DNA of 64,000 bases from Pseudomonas sp. 21 (GCF_000955805.1 NZ_JYOA01000007.1:20136-84135); one strand, 5' to 3'. Numbered from the stretch's first letter, positions 23,282 through 35,448 are shown. Program-made: numbers and translations. The notes: generated by a model from the letters alone, not told the origin.

Positions 23282-24391
23282 TTACGCCGCGGACAGTGGG
23301 TCGAGCGCGCGGACGTGCTCGACTTCCCAGCCCAGCGGAACCACGTCGCCAACACTGAGCGCGGAATCGAGCTCGGCGATCGGCTGTTTGACGAAGAAAT
23401 CGGTACGGCCGCAGACCTCCAGGCGAATGCGCACGTGGTCGCCCAGGTAGATGAACTCGGCGACGCGGCCGGAGAAGCGGTTCGCGCAGTTTTCGCTGTG
23501 GCCGTTCAGGCGCACGCGCTCGGGGCGGATCGACAGGCTGACGGTGTCGCCGACATTGCCGACGTTGACCGCCAGCGCCTCGACCTTCTCGCCACGGGCC
23601 AAGCCGACGGTGCAGCGGTCGCCATCGCGGGCCTGGAGCTGGCCGGCGATGCGGTTGTTCTCGCCGATGAAGTTGGCGACGAAGGAGTTGCGCGGGTGCT
23701 CGTAGAGCTCGGCCGGCGGGGCGATCTGCTGGATCTCGCCCTGGTGGAACACAGCCACGCGGTCGGACATGGTCAGGGCTTCGCCCTGGTCGTGGGTCAC
23801 GTAGACCACGGTCACGCCCAGGCGCTGGTGGATGTGCTTGATCTCCATCTGCATGTGTTCACGCAGCTGTTTATCCAGCGCACCCAGGGGTTCGTCCATC
23901 AGCACCAGTTGCGGCTCGAAGACCAGCGCACGGGCCAGGGCCACGCGCTGCTGTTGACCACCGGAAAGCTGGCCGGGATAGCGGCCGGCGAAGGTGTCGA
24001 GCTGGACCATCGACAGCGCACGCTTCACGCGCTCGCTGACGTCGGTCTTGCTCATGCCGCGCACGGAGAGCGGGAAGGCCAGGTTCTCGGCCACCGTCAT
24101 GTGCGGGAACAGGGCATAGTTCTGGAACACCATGCCGATGTCGCGCTTGTGCGGGGGGACGTTGTTGATGGCGCGGCCGGCGAGCTGGATTTCACCGGCG
24201 GTGGGAGTTTCGAAACCGGCCAGCATCATCAGGCTGGTGGTCTTGCCGGAACCGGAAGGCCCCAGCAGTGTCAGGAATTCGCCTTTGCGAATGTCCAGAT
24301 TGAGGTCCTTCACGATGAGGGATTCGCCGTCGTAGCTCTTCTGCACGCCACGGAAACTCACCAGCACATCGTTTGCCTGATTCTCGGCCAT
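23282..24391 (-). CDS. agtA: ABC transporter ATP-binding protein (PotA type)
   Basis: A 369-residue ATPase. Walker A GPSGSGKTT (about 44-52), signature LSGGQQQRVALARAL, Walker B LVLMDEPLGALD, then a C-terminal TOBE-type regulatory domain (about 275-365). It energises the AgtBCD importer. It is first in the operon; the ATG at 24391 with AAAGGTG upstream is preferred over a GTG one codon earlier. A perfect inverted repeat about 110 bp upstream is a candidate binding site for the regulator. Confidence 0.93.
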   Translation of the reverse strand: MAENQANDVLVSFRGVQKSYDGESLIVKDLNLDIRKGEFLTLLGPSGSGKTTSLMMLAGFETPTAGEIQLAGRAINNVPPHKRDIGMVFQNYALFPHMTVAENLAFPLSVRGMSKTDVSERVKRALSMVQLDTFAGRYPGQLSGGQQQRVALARALVFEPQLVLMDEPLGALDKQLREHMQMEIKHIHQRLGVTVVYVTHDQGEALTMSDRVAVFHQGEIQQIAPPAELYEHPRNSFVANFIGENNRIAGQLQARDGDRCTVGLARGEKVEALAVNVGNVGDTVSLSIRPERVRLNGHSENCANRFSGRVAEFIYLGDHVRIRLEVCGRTDFFVKQPIAELDSALSVGDVVPLGWEVEHVRALDPLSAA

Positions 24392-24501
24392 CACCGCACC
24401 TTTGTTTTTTTGTAAATGCCGTTGATCTCAAGACTAGAGAAGCAACACCTACGCGCAAATCGGGCGGTATGAGAGATTGCTATAAGGCTTAGAGAGGATG
24501 C

Positions 24502-24523
24502 TTTGTAGGGATCGCCCTACAAA
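24502..24523. promoter_or_regulatory. Perfect 9-bp inverted repeat upstream of agtA
   Basis: TTTGTAGGG-ATCG-CCCTACAAA lies between the agtA start and the end of the second binding-protein gene. The two arms match perfectly. NarL/LuxR-type response regulators bind such dyads, so it is a candidate AgtR operator. It has AT-rich flanks, and a terminator role for the upstream gene cannot be excluded. Confidence 0.45.
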
Positions 24524-24532
24524 ACCAGGGAA

Positions 24533-24563
24533 ACCAACTGCCGACCAATGGCTGGCCGGCAGT
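24533..24563 (-). terminator. Possible weak terminator after second binding protein
   Basis: On the minus strand ACTGCCG and CGGCAGT form a 7-bp stem around a 12-nt loop, followed by TGGTTTCC. The loop is long and the T-run poor, so termination would be partial. Confidence 0.35.
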
Positions 24564-24570
24564 CCGTCGA

Positions 24571-25608
24571 TCACCGCTTGGCCCAGGCCTGGAAGCGCTG
24601 TTCCAGCGCGTCGCCGTGCTCGGCCCAGAACGCCACGTTCATGCCCACGGCATTGGCGATGTTCTGCGGCGCGGTGGGCAGGTTGGCGGCCACGTCCGGC
24701 GCCAGCAGTTCCACGGCCTTGCGGTTGGTCGGGCCGTAGGCGATGTTCTCGGCGAAAGCCTTCTGCTGCTGCGGCTGGCCGGCGAAGTTGACGAACTGTT
24801 CGGCCAGCTCCTTCTTGAACACGCCCGAGGGCAGCGCCCAGAAGTCGAAGTCGTAGATGCCGCCGGCCCAGACCATGCGGAAGCCCTTCTGCTCGGCCTG
24901 CGCGGCGGCGATCCGGCCGTTGTAGGCGGAGCTCATCACCACGGTGCCATCGGCGAGGTCGCGCACCGGGTCCTGGCCGGACTTCCACCAGTTGATGCTC
25001 GGCTTCAGCTCATCGAGCTTGCGGAAAGCGCGGTCGACGCCGTCGTTGGTGGCGAGCACCTTGTAGACGTCCTTGGGCGCAACGCCGTCGGCCATCAGGG
25101 CGAATTCCAGGCTGTACTTGGCGCCCCAGCGCAGGCCGCGCTTGCCGGGGAATTTCCTGGTGTCCCAGAAGTCCGCCCAGCTGCTGGGCGTGCCCTGCAG
25201 CTTGCTCTGGTTGTAGGCCAGCAGCGTGGTCCAGACGAAGATGCCGACGCCGCACGGCTGCACCGCGCCGGGAACGAAATCGGCGGTGTTGCCCAGGGTC
25301 TTGGGGTCGAGCTTCATGAACAGCCCTTCCTCGCAACCGCGCGCGAGTTCGGGGGCCTCGACTTCCACCACATCCCAGGACACATGGCTGATTTCCACCA
25401 TGCGCTTGAGCTTGGCCAGGTCGCCGTTGTAGGAGCCGTGGACGACGGCGTTGCCGGTCACTTCCTTGAACGGCTTGTAGAAGGCCGCTTCCTGCGCTGC
25501 CTTGTTGGCGCCACCGAAGGAAATCACCGTGACGTAGTCCGCCAGCGCCGGCATCGCAGCGCTCCCCAGCAGGCCGAACAGCAGCCCTCCCCTTACCGCT
25601 CGCAACAT
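24571..25608 (-). CDS. Second periplasmic binding protein (PA0602-like, AgtB paralogue)
   Basis: A 345-residue binding protein with a signal peptide (MLRAVRGGLLFGLLGSAAMPALA). The mature part, YVTVISFGGANKAAQEAAFY, and DVVEVEAPELARGCEEGLF match AgtB closely along the length. It lies between the regulators and the transporter and has no permease of its own. It may feed the same AgtCD permeases with a different substrate, or serve sensing with AgtS; neither is shown. The start follows AAGGAGAAG. Confidence 0.87.
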   Translation of the reverse strand: MLRAVRGGLLFGLLGSAAMPALADYVTVISFGGANKAAQEAAFYKPFKEVTGNAVVHGSYNGDLAKLKRMVEISHVSWDVVEVEAPELARGCEEGLFMKLDPKTLGNTADFVPGAVQPCGVGIFVWTTLLAYNQSKLQGTPSSWADFWDTRKFPGKRGLRWGAKYSLEFALMADGVAPKDVYKVLATNDGVDRAFRKLDELKPSINWWKSGQDPVRDLADGTVVMSSAYNGRIAAAQAEQKGFRMVWAGGIYDFDFWALPSGVFKKELAEQFVNFAGQPQQQKAFAENIAYGPTNRKAVELLAPDVAANLPTAPQNIANAVGMNVAFWAEHGDALEQRFQAWAKR

Positions 25609-25772
25609 CTTCTTCTCCTTGTTATCACGACGTACTGCATGAAGCCGGCAATCATTCCCTGCCTCACGCCCGCTAGATAGACGGTGTGTTACAGAAATCG
25701 GACACGTCGCACAGAGTGGAGGGAAAATTCAGCGAGCGATCTGCCGCAGGTCAAGCCGGCGTCGAGGAGGGT

Positions 25773-26402
25773 TCAGACGAGCTTGTGCTCCATGGCGTAA
25801 CGCACCAGATCCGCCACCGAGTTGGCATTGAGTTTCTGCATCAGCCGCGCCTTGTGGGTGCTGATGGTCTTGCTGCTGACCGCCAGTTGCTGGGCGATTT
25901 CGTTGACGCCCTCGCCGTGCACCAGGCGCTCGAACACCGAGAACTCGCGCTCCGACAGCAACGCATGGGGCGGGCGCGAATCGGTGAGGCCGACTTCGAA
26001 GACCATGCGGTCGGCGAGATCAGGGTCGATGTAGCGGCCGCCGCTGGCGACCTTGCGGATCGCCGTGAGCAGCAGCGCCGGGTCGCTGTCCTTGGTGGCG
26101 TAACCAGCGGCGCCGACCTTCAGCGCACGGGCGACCATCTGCACCTCGTCGTGCATCGACAGCATCAGGATCGCCGGCGGGTTGTTCAGCGCGCGGATCC
26201 GCGGGATGGCTTCCAGGCCGTTGACGCCGGGCATGGAGATGTCCAGCAGGACCACTTCGCAGGGTGTCTGGCGCAGGGTTTCGAGCAACTGCTCGCCGTT
26301 GGTGGCTTCGCCTACCACCTGCAGGTCCTTGGCCATGCCGATCAGTTGCTTGATGCCCTCGCGCACGATCGTATGGTCTTCCGCCACCAGCACTCGAATC
26401 AC
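25773..26402 (-). CDS. agtR: Response regulator, NarL/LuxR family
   Basis: A 209-residue regulator. The receiver domain (1-120) has acidic residues E8/D9, phospho-acceptor Asp54 in VVLLDISMPG and Lys104. The C-terminal LuxR-type helix-turn-helix is at about 145-205 (LSEREFSVFERLVHGEGVNEIAQQL; SSKTISTHKARLMQKL). It corresponds to PA0601 (AgtR), reported to activate agtABCD in response to GABA-type compounds. The kinase gene lies 51 bases upstream in the same direction. Confidence 0.9.
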   Translation of the reverse strand: MIRVLVAEDHTIVREGIKQLIGMAKDLQVVGEATNGEQLLETLRQTPCEVVLLDISMPGVNGLEAIPRIRALNNPPAILMLSMHDEVQMVARALKVGAAGYATKDSDPALLLTAIRKVASGGRYIDPDLADRMVFEVGLTDSRPPHALLSEREFSVFERLVHGEGVNEIAQQLAVSSKTISTHKARLMQKLNANSVADLVRYAMEHKLV

Positions 26403-26453
26403 CGCCTTTCCTCCCGTTCCACTCTTGTCATTGTCGTTAGGGTCGTCGCCCGG

Positions 26454-28865
26454 TTACGCACTTCGGGAGCGCAACGGCACCCGGATCCACAGCGTGGTGC
26501 CCTCCCCGGGCTGGCTGTCGATCTGCAGGGTGCCGCCGAACATCAGCACCCGCTCGCGCATGCCCACCAGGCCAAAGGAAATGCCCTGGCGCGTGGCATT
26601 CGGGTCGAAACCCACGCCGTCATCGGCGATGCGCAGGCACAGCTCCCGTCCTTCGACGCTCAGCTGCAATTCCACAGTATGCGCCTGGGCATGGCGCATG
26701 ACATTGGTCAGTGCCTCCTGGAGGATGCGGAACAGCCCGATGGCCTTGGCGTCGGACAGCTCCGGCGGGTTCTCCGGCACCTGCACCAGGCAGGGAATCT
26801 GCGTGCGCGACTCGAAGCGGCGCGCCTGCCATTCCACCGCCGAGCCGATGCCGGCATCGAGGATCGGCGGGCGCAGCGCGGTGGCCACGTCGCGCACCAG
26901 CTGGAACAACTGGGCGATCAGGCGCTTCATGTTGTCCAGGCGCTCGCGCAGGCCGCTGTCCAGCTCGGCGTAGGCCAGTTCGCACATGGACGTTTCCAGC
27001 TTGAGCACGGTGAGTACCTGGCCCAGTTCATCGTGCACTTCGCGGGCGATGCGCGCCTTCTCCTCCTCCCGCACGCTCTCCAGGTGCGCCGACAGCTCGC
27101 GCAGCTGCGCGCGGGAGTCCTGCAGCTCCAGCTCGATCTGCTTGTGCTCGGTGATGTCCCAGACGACGCCATCCCAGGCCGGGCGACCGTCGTCCAGGGT
27201 GCGTACCGTTGCCTTGATATCGACCCAGCGCGGCTCGTGGCTGCGGGTGAGGATGCGGCCCTGCCACAGCCAGTTGCGATGGCCTTCCACGGCGTCCAGT
27301 TGGCTGGCCAGGTAGCTCTCGCGCTCGGACGGATGCACCAGGCCCATGATGCCCAGGCCGCTCTCGCGCAGGTAACCGGGCGAGTAGCCCAGCGAGGTTT
27401 CGCTGCCGCCGGTGATGAAGCTGATGTAGGCGAAGTCGGAGTCATCGTCCGGCGCGTTGGGTTCCAGGCGGAACACCAGCCCGGGCACGTTGGCGGCGAT
27501 GCCCTGCAGGCGCGCCTCGCTCTCTTCCAGCGCGGCACGGGCGCGGCGGCGCTCGGTGACGTCGGTAAGAAACACCAGCAGGTATTCCGAATCGCCGAAA
27601 CGCAGGAAGCTCAGGGAAACGTCGGCCGGCAGCCACTGGCCGTCGGCACGCAGGCAGCGGGTCTCGAAGCTCAGCGGCGCCTCGTCGGCATTGCGCGCGC
27701 GGCGCCAGAGGTTGAGCCAGCGGTCCATGTTCAGCGTCGGCTCGAAGTCCGACAGCGGCCGGTCCACCACCGCGCCCGGAACATGGCCGAGCATTTCCTC
27801 GGCCGCGCGGTTGGCGTAGCGCACATGGCTATCCCAGTTGACCCAGAGGATGCCGACGGTGCTGCTGTCGATGGCGAACTGGGTCAGGCGCAGGGCCTGT
27901 TCCGCCGCCTGGCGCAGTTCGATATCGCGACGCGCGGCGAGCAGGCGCGACTCCAATGCGCGGTGCTGCCGGCGCAGCCAGAGCAGCGCGGCAACGGCGA
28001 ACAAAAGCAGCAGGCCAAGCAGGATGCAGAGGTTCTGCCAGAAGCCTGGGGAGGAACCCAGGCGCGGGTAGGTCGGTTGCAGCCAGCGTTCGTGGAGCTG
28101 GTCGAGGTCCTTGGCCGGCACCGCGCGCAGGGCCGCATCGATAATTCCCGCCAGCTCCGGCAGGCCACGCCGGGTCGCCACGCGCAGCAGCTGCGGATAG
28201 CCGATATCGGCCACCACCAGCAGGCCGGTGAATTCGGTTTCGCGGGTCAGGCGCGCCAGCTGCGCCTCGTCGATCACCGCGTAATTGGCCTCGCGACCGA
28301 GCACCTTGCGCAGCACTTCGCGGTCGCTGTCGACGATCTGCAGGGTCAACCCCGAGTAGGTGCCACGCAGGTAATCCACCACCGGGCCGGGGCCGCGCAC
28401 GGAGACGGACTCGCCTTCGCCGAGGGTATCCAGCTCCACCGACGTCCCGCTGCGGCGATCCCCCACCACCAGACGCGGAACACGCAGGTAGGGGTCGGAG
28501 AACAGCCAGTCGCGCAGGGTCGAAGGCGTCTGGCTGACGCCGGGCGCGAGGTCGATTTCGCCTGCGCGCACGGCCTTCTCCAGTGCGGCCTGATCGGCAT
28601 AGGTGCGCCACTCCAGGCTGACGTGCAGGGCCTTGGCCAACCACTCCAGCAATTCGACGTTGGCTCCGGAGAGCTGCTGCAGGCGGCGATCCTGCTGCAC
28701 ATAAGGTGCTTCGAGCACGGCGCCAACGCGCAGCTGAGGGTGCTCGGCGAGCCACGCGAGTTGCGCTTGATCCAGGGTCAACGGTGGCGCGGCGGTTTCC
28801 GCCACGGCCAGCAACGGCAGGCAGCAGAGCCAGGCCAGGCAGGCTTTCCAGAACAGACGTCTCAT
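26454..28865 (-). CDS. agtS: Hybrid sensor: periplasmic SBP-like and PAS histidine kinase
   Basis: An 803-residue membrane kinase: signal/TM start (MRRLFWKACLAWLCCLPLLAVA), a periplasmic SBP_bac_3-like ligand domain (about 30-260; AWLAEHPQLRVGAV), TM near 280 (LCILLGLLLLFAVAALLWLRR), two PAS domains, then HisKA_3 with its H-box AREVHDELGQVL and an HATPase ending in GTTLWIRVPL. It senses extracellular substrate and phosphorylates AgtR; PA0600 is the equivalent. The start at 28865 gives a proper signal peptide but has a weak ribosome site; an ATG at 28913 would add 16 residues. Confidence 0.9.
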   Translation of the reverse strand: MRRLFWKACLAWLCCLPLLAVAETAAPPLTLDQAQLAWLAEHPQLRVGAVLEAPYVQQDRRLQQLSGANVELLEWLAKALHVSLEWRTYADQAALEKAVRAGEIDLAPGVSQTPSTLRDWLFSDPYLRVPRLVVGDRRSGTSVELDTLGEGESVSVRGPGPVVDYLRGTYSGLTLQIVDSDREVLRKVLGREANYAVIDEAQLARLTRETEFTGLLVVADIGYPQLLRVATRRGLPELAGIIDAALRAVPAKDLDQLHERWLQPTYPRLGSSPGFWQNLCILLGLLLLFAVAALLWLRRQHRALESRLLAARRDIELRQAAEQALRLTQFAIDSSTVGILWVNWDSHVRYANRAAEEMLGHVPGAVVDRPLSDFEPTLNMDRWLNLWRRARNADEAPLSFETRCLRADGQWLPADVSLSFLRFGDSEYLLVFLTDVTERRRARAALEESEARLQGIAANVPGLVFRLEPNAPDDDSDFAYISFITGGSETSLGYSPGYLRESGLGIMGLVHPSERESYLASQLDAVEGHRNWLWQGRILTRSHEPRWVDIKATVRTLDDGRPAWDGVVWDITEHKQIELELQDSRAQLRELSAHLESVREEEKARIAREVHDELGQVLTVLKLETSMCELAYAELDSGLRERLDNMKRLIAQLFQLVRDVATALRPPILDAGIGSAVEWQARRFESRTQIPCLVQVPENPPELSDAKAIGLFRILQEALTNVMRHAQAHTVELQLSVEGRELCLRIADDGVGFDPNATRQGISFGLVGMRERVLMFGGTLQIDSQPGEGTTLWIRVPLRSRSA

Positions 28866-29031
28866 GCCGACAGCACCATGGATTTCACTCGGGTCAAAGC
28901 AAATGGCCGGCATACCTTACAGCAACCCCGGTTGAACCCGGCACGCCTGCGCCTGACAAAGCTAATACAAGCCGCTAGGCTGGCCGCTCTCGCGCCCGCC
29001 GCTTGCTGCCCGCCAGACAGGGATATCCTTG

Positions 29032-30081
29032 ATGCCGCATTTGCCTCGCCCGACGCTTTTCGCCCTCAGCCTGTGCCTCGGCCTTGCGCCGCTGGGCACC
29101 AGTTGGGCCGCGGACGCCACGCCCGCCGCCGAGAAACCGGCTGCCGCGCCGCTGGTGCGCCCGGCAGTGAGCGAGCGCAGCCAGGACGAGGCCAGCGGCC
29201 TGGTGCGCCAGTTGCCTGAAAGCGAGCGCCAGGAACTCAAGGCCGGCGACGAAACCTTCCTCGCCCTCTGGCTGCCGGCCAATGCCGCCGACGCATCGGG
29301 CGCGGTGATCCTGATCCCCGGCGATGGCGAGAGCGCCGACTGGCCGGTGGCGATCGGCCCGCTGCGGCGCAAGCTGCCCGATGCCGGCTGGCAAACCCTG
29401 GCCGTCACCCTCCCCGACCCGCAAAGCACCGCGCCGATCCCGCGGCCGAAGGAATCGCCCGACAAGGCCAGCGCCGACACCGATGCCACGGCCACCGACA
29501 GCGCCAGCAAACCCGAAGTGAAAGGCAGCGAAGGCAGCGCGACACCGACACCGGAAAGCACCGCCGAGACCGGCAGTGCGGAACCGGCCCAGGCCAGCCC
29601 GGAAGCCCCGCCGCCGCCCACCGACCCGGTAGAACTGCGCAAGGCCCACGCCGAACGGGTGCTGGCGCGCATCCAGGCAGCCGTCGAGTTGGCGCAGCAG
29701 CACAGACCCAAGACCATCGTCCTGCTCGGTCATGGTACCGGCGCCTACTGGGCAACCCGCTACCTGGGCGAGCGCACGCCGGCGGACATCAAGAACCTGC
29801 TGCTGGTGGCGCCGGAGATGCCGCGCGACTTCAAACCGTCGCTGGACGAGACCGTCCCCTTGCTGAACCTCGCCACCGGCGATTTCTACTACAAGGACAA
29901 GGCAACCGACGTAGCGGCGGCCAAGCTGCGCCTGCAGGCCAGCAAGCGGCAGAAAGCCCCCAACTACGTGCAGATCGGCATGAATGCCCTGCCCGCCGAC
30001 CTGGGCACCGAACAGGACCAGCTCTACCGGCGCATCCGCGGCTGGCTGTCAATGCACCTGGAGCCGATCGAGCAGCCCTGA
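29032..30081 (+). CDS. DUF3530 family alpha/beta-hydrolase-like secreted protein
   Basis: A 349-residue exported protein with a signal peptide (MPHLPRPTLFALSLCLGLAPLGTSWA). Residues about 140-200 form a low-complexity Pro/Ala/Ser/Thr/Glu linker. The C-terminal part carries IVLLGHGTGAYWATRYLG, which looks like a hydrolase nucleophile elbow with Thr where Ser is expected (GHGTG), so catalysis by the normal mechanism is doubtful. It corresponds to PA0599. The start is the ATG following TTG at 29029. It is divergent from agtS. Confidence 0.82.
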   Translation: MPHLPRPTLFALSLCLGLAPLGTSWAADATPAAEKPAAAPLVRPAVSERSQDEASGLVRQLPESERQELKAGDETFLALWLPANAADASGAVILIPGDGESADWPVAIGPLRRKLPDAGWQTLAVTLPDPQSTAPIPRPKESPDKASADTDATATDSASKPEVKGSEGSATPTPESTAETGSAEPAQASPEAPPPPTDPVELRKAHAERVLARIQAAVELAQQHRPKTIVLLGHGTGAYWATRYLGERTPADIKNLLLVAPEMPRDFKPSLDETVPLLNLATGDFYYKDKATDVAAAKLRLQASKRQKAPNYVQIGMNALPADLGTEQDQLYRRIRGWLSMHLEPIEQP

Positions 30082-30093
30082 GGGCTGCCCGAT

Positions 30094-30858
30094 TCAGCGA
30101 AAGCCGCGACGCTGGCGCACCAGCAGGTAGGCGGCCTGGATCTCGCGGGTCCTGCCGGTTGCCGCCGCAATCCGTTCAGGGCTCGCGCCCATGCCTTCGA
30201 GCTTGTCCGGGTGGTTCTGGCTGATCAGCTTGCGGTAGGCCCGCTTGATCTCCTCCGGCTCGCTCTCCACTGTCACGCCCAGCAGTCGCAGCGCTGCGGT
30301 GTAGGACTCGCGCGGCGTGGTGGGCGGTTTGGGCGGCTCGGCGCCCGCCGACAGCGCGAGGACCCTGGACCGGGAAAGCCCCAGCGCATCCCCCCACTGC
30401 AGCAGCAGGTTCTTCTGCGCAGCGTTCGGTGCGCCGCCTGCCCAGGCCATGCGCCAGCATGCCTGCACCAAGCCTTCCGCAGTGGCCTCCTGGCCGTGGC
30501 GCTGGCGCAGGCCGGCGTCCAGCAACTCGCCGCCGAGCTTGCCGCGCCCGAAGGCATCGATGGCCTGGCGACGGGCCTTGTCATCCAGTTGCAGACGCTG
30601 CATTTCGGCCCGCGCCTGCTGGATATGCGCATCGATCACACGACCGCGGCTCTTGGCCAGCCGGCCAAACAGCAGGAATAGCAACTCCTGGTCGCCCACC
30701 CGCGGCGCGCCGCGCAACTGATCGAGCAGACCCCGCCAGGTGCGTTTCTTCAGGCGCCGGTCGAGCACCTGGCCCAGCAACGCACCGAGCATGGCACCCG
30801 GAATGCTCGCCAATGCCCAGCCGGCGATGACGCCCACCAAGGTCCCCGGCCAGAACAC
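30094..30858 (-). CDS. djlA: DjlA-like membrane co-chaperone
   Basis: A 254-residue protein: an N-terminal membrane segment with glycines (FWPGTLVGVIAGWALASIPGAMLGALL), a TerB-like helical middle (LLFLLFGRLAKSRGRVIDAHIQQA) and a C-terminal J domain with the essential HPD (SQNHPDKLEGMG). J domains stimulate DnaK. It starts at GTG, one base after the murU stop; there is no closer ATG. It is in an operon amgK-murU-djlA. Confidence 0.88.
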   Translation of the reverse strand: MFWPGTLVGVIAGWALASIPGAMLGALLGQVLDRRLKKRTWRGLLDQLRGAPRVGDQELLFLLFGRLAKSRGRVIDAHIQQARAEMQRLQLDDKARRQAIDAFGRGKLGGELLDAGLRQRHGQEATAEGLVQACWRMAWAGGAPNAAQKNLLLQWGDALGLSRSRVLALSAGAEPPKPPTTPRESYTAALRLLGVTVESEPEEIKRAYRKLISQNHPDKLEGMGASPERIAAATGRTREIQAAYLLVRQRRGFR

Positions 30859-30859
30859 C

Positions 30860-32553
<1,694 letters not shown>

Positions 32554-32682
32554 CTTTACGGGTTCTCCACGGCCCTAGCCGTTGCGCGGGTCATGCTTTA
32601 TTATCCAGCATCTTTTTGAGCCCATCGATAGGCGTGCGGCCCGTTTTGGGCTGAAGGCTCGCAGGAAGCCCGGATTAACAAG

Positions 32683-35448
32683 ATGGCAGTGAATTTCCCC
32701 GTGTTCCGTAGAAAATTCCCCTTACTGGTGACCGGAGGCCTGCTGGCTATCCAGCCGCTCGCCTCTGTGACCGCGGCACCCGGTGAGCAGTTCGCCTGCC
32801 AGCCTTCCGCGTCCGGCGCCTGGAACTGCTCCTCGCAGAACAGCGCCAGCAGCGTACCGCGCCCACAGCACGGCGCCAGCTCGGTCAGCGCCGGTGGTAC
32901 CGCCGCCAGCAGCTCGAAGTCTTCGGGCAGCTCGAGCAGTGCCGGCGAAGAGCCGAAACAGCTGGTCACCGAGTCCGGCGGCCGCGGTCTGAAGTCGCGC
33001 AGCAGCGACTACAGCCACCTCGACTGGATCCCGCGCGACAAGCTCACCGCCGCCCAGCAGGCGGAAATGGGCCCGTATTGCAGCGGCGCCTATGTCGAGC
33101 CGATCCGCCCGGGCATGAACGACAAGACACCGAACGACGAGGCCCCGACTTACGTTTCGGCAAAGGTTTCCCGCTACGAGCAGGAAAAGCAGGTCGCCAC
33201 CCTCGCGGGTAACGTGGTCCTGCGCCAGGGCAGCATGCAGGTGGAGGCCGACGAGGCCAACCTGCACCAGGCCGAGAACCGCGGCGAACTGGTCGGCAAC
33301 GTCAAGCTGCGCGACAACGGCGCGCTGATCGTCGGCGACCATGCCGAACTGCAACTGGACAACGGCGCGGCGAAGATCGACAACGCCGAGTACGTCATGC
33401 ACCAGGCCCAGATCCGCGGCAGCGCGCTGTACGCCAAGCGCCAGGAAGACGCGATCATCCAGCTCAAGGACGGCACCTACACCCGTTGCGAGCCGGGCAG
33501 CAACGCCTGGGTCGTCAAGGGCAACAACATCAAGCTGAACCCGGCCACCGGCTTCGGCACCGCGACCAACGCGACCCTGCGGGTGAAGGACATTCCGGTC
33601 TTCTACACCCCGTACATCTATTTCCCGATCGACAACCGTCGTCAGTCCGGCTTCCTGGCGCCTTCCTTCGCCAGCTCGACCGACACCGGTTTCACGCTGA
33701 CCACGCCGTACTACTTCAACCTGGCGCCCAACTACGACGCCACGTTGTACCCGCACTACATGGTCAAGCGCGGCCTGCTGATGGAGGGCGAGTTCCGCTA
33801 CCTGACCCACAGCAGCGAAGGCGAGGTCACCGCGGCCTACCTGAACGACAAGAACGACGACCGCAAGGACTTCCCGCAATACACCGACACCCGTTGGCTG
33901 TACGGCTGGAAAAACGTCAGCGGCCTGGATTCGCGCCTGATGGCGCAGGTCGACTACACCCGCATCAGCGACCCGTACTACTTCCAGGACCTGGATACCT
34001 CGCTGGGCATCGGCTCGCCGACCTTCGTCAACCAGCAGGGCACCCTGACCTACCGTGGCGACAGCTACACCGCCAAGCTGAACGCACAGTCCTACCAGCT
34101 GGCGACCGTGACCGACGTCACCCCGTACGATCGCCTGCCGCAGCTCACCCTGGACGGCAAACTGCCGTTCAACCCGGGCGGCCTGAACTTCACCTACAGC
34201 ACCGAGGCCGTGCGCTTCGACCGCGATCTGGATGAAGGCTACTACCGGATCGACGTCGACAACCCGACCCTGTATCCACGCCCGGACACCAACATCCAGG
34301 GCCTGGCGCGGGCCACCGGCGATCGCTTCCACGCCGAGCCGGGCATCAGCCTGCCGATGAACCGCAGCTGGGGCTTCATGACTCCGACGGTCAAGGCGCT
34401 GTATACCAAGTACGACCTGGACCTGGACGGCAAAGGCAAAGCCACGCTGCCGTCGTACATCGACTACGACAGCAGCCCGGACCGCTCGCTCGGTCTGGCC
34501 AAGCTGGATTCCGGCCTGTATTTCGACCGCGACACCACTTTCGCCGGCACCAAGTTCCGCCAGACCCTGGAACCGCGTGCGATGTACCTGTACGTCCCGT
34601 ACAAGGACCAGGACAACCTGCCGACCTTCGACACCGGCGAGTTCACCTTCAGCTACGACTCGCTGTGGCGTGAAAACCGCTTTACCGGCCGTGACCGCAT
34701 CGGCGACGCCAACCAGCTGTCCCTCGGCCTGGGGTCGCGCTTCATCGAAGACGATGGCTTCGAGCGCGCCTACATTGCCGCCGGCCAGATCTACTACTTC
34801 AGCGACCGTCGCGTACAACTGCCCGGCCTGACCGAGAACGACCTGGCCGCCAGTGGCGCGAAGAACCCGGACGCCGACACCTGGCGCTCGCCCTACGCGC
34901 TCACCGGCATCTACCGCTTCAACCACGACTGGTACGCCAGCTCGGACTTCAACTGGAACCCGAACACCAACCATACCGACAACGGTAACCTGATGTTCCA
35001 CTACCAGCCCGAAGCCGATCCTCGCAAGGTGCTGAACGCCGGCTACCGCTACCGTGCGGACAGCAAGCGCTTCAACCCGAACACCGGCCAGTTCGAGTAC
35101 GGCAGCGACGAGTACAAGATCGAACAGCATGACTTCTCGTTCATCTGGCCGGTCCTGCCGCAGTGGGCCGCCATCGGCCGCTGGCAGTTCGACTACAACC
35201 AGAGCCGCACGCTGGAAGCCTTCGGTGGCTTCGAGTACGACAGCTGCTGCTGGAAGCTGCGCCTGATCAATCGCTACTGGGTCGACTACGACGACGAGGA
35301 ATTCGTGACCTCCACGTCCAAAGCCGACCGCGGTGTATTCCTTCAAATCATCTTGAAAGGCCTTGGCGGCGTGGTTGGCAACCAGGTGGAAGGCTTCCTC
35401 GACCAAGGTATCCAGGGTTATCGTCAACGTGAAGACAATGCTATGTAA
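32683..35448 (+). CDS. lptD: LPS-assembly outer-membrane protein LptD
   Basis: A 921-residue protein. It has a signal peptide (cut after about VTAA), a Ser-rich low-complexity N-terminal extension (residues about 45-105; [14 protein letters not shown]) typical of Pseudomonas LptD, an OstA/LptA-like beta-jellyroll ([38 protein letters not shown], 160-260) and a 26-strand barrel to the end. Cysteines include an SCCW pair near residue 845. It inserts LPS in the outer leaflet with LptE. The C-terminus overlaps the surA start. The divergent amgK gene lies 130 bp upstream. Confidence 0.97.
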   Translation: MAVNFPVFRRKFPLLVTGGLLAIQPLASVTAAPGEQFACQPSASGAWNCSSQNSASSVPRPQHGASSVSAGGTAASSSKSSGSSSSAGEEPKQLVTESGGRGLKSRSSDYSHLDWIPRDKLTAAQQAEMGPYCSGAYVEPIRPGMNDKTPNDEAPTYVSAKVSRYEQEKQVATLAGNVVLRQGSMQVEADEANLHQAENRGELVGNVKLRDNGALIVGDHAELQLDNGAAKIDNAEYVMHQAQIRGSALYAKRQEDAIIQLKDGTYTRCEPGSNAWVVKGNNIKLNPATGFGTATNATLRVKDIPVFYTPYIYFPIDNRRQSGFLAPSFASSTDTGFTLTTPYYFNLAPNYDATLYPHYMVKRGLLMEGEFRYLTHSSEGEVTAAYLNDKNDDRKDFPQYTDTRWLYGWKNVSGLDSRLMAQVDYTRISDPYYFQDLDTSLGIGSPTFVNQQGTLTYRGDSYTAKLNAQSYQLATVTDVTPYDRLPQLTLDGKLPFNPGGLNFTYSTEAVRFDRDLDEGYYRIDVDNPTLYPRPDTNIQGLARATGDRFHAEPGISLPMNRSWGFMTPTVKALYTKYDLDLDGKGKATLPSYIDYDSSPDRSLGLAKLDSGLYFDRDTTFAGTKFRQTLEPRAMYLYVPYKDQDNLPTFDTGEFTFSYDSLWRENRFTGRDRIGDANQLSLGLGSRFIEDDGFERAYIAAGQIYYFSDRRVQLPGLTENDLAASGAKNPDADTWRSPYALTGIYRFNHDWYASSDFNWNPNTNHTDNGNLMFHYQPEADPRKVLNAGYRYRADSKRFNPNTGQFEYGSDEYKIEQHDFSFIWPVLPQWAAIGRWQFDYNQSRTLEAFGGFEYDSCCWKLRLINRYWVDYDDEEFVTSTSKADRGVFLQIILKGLGGVVGNQVEGFLDQGIQGYRQREDNAM

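Noticed and set aside
25686..29219. Very long open frame (1177 codons) on the plus strand across agtR and agtS
   Set aside because: Antisense to two well-recognised genes; high G+C removes stop codons on the opposite strand. No domain or ribosome site supports it.
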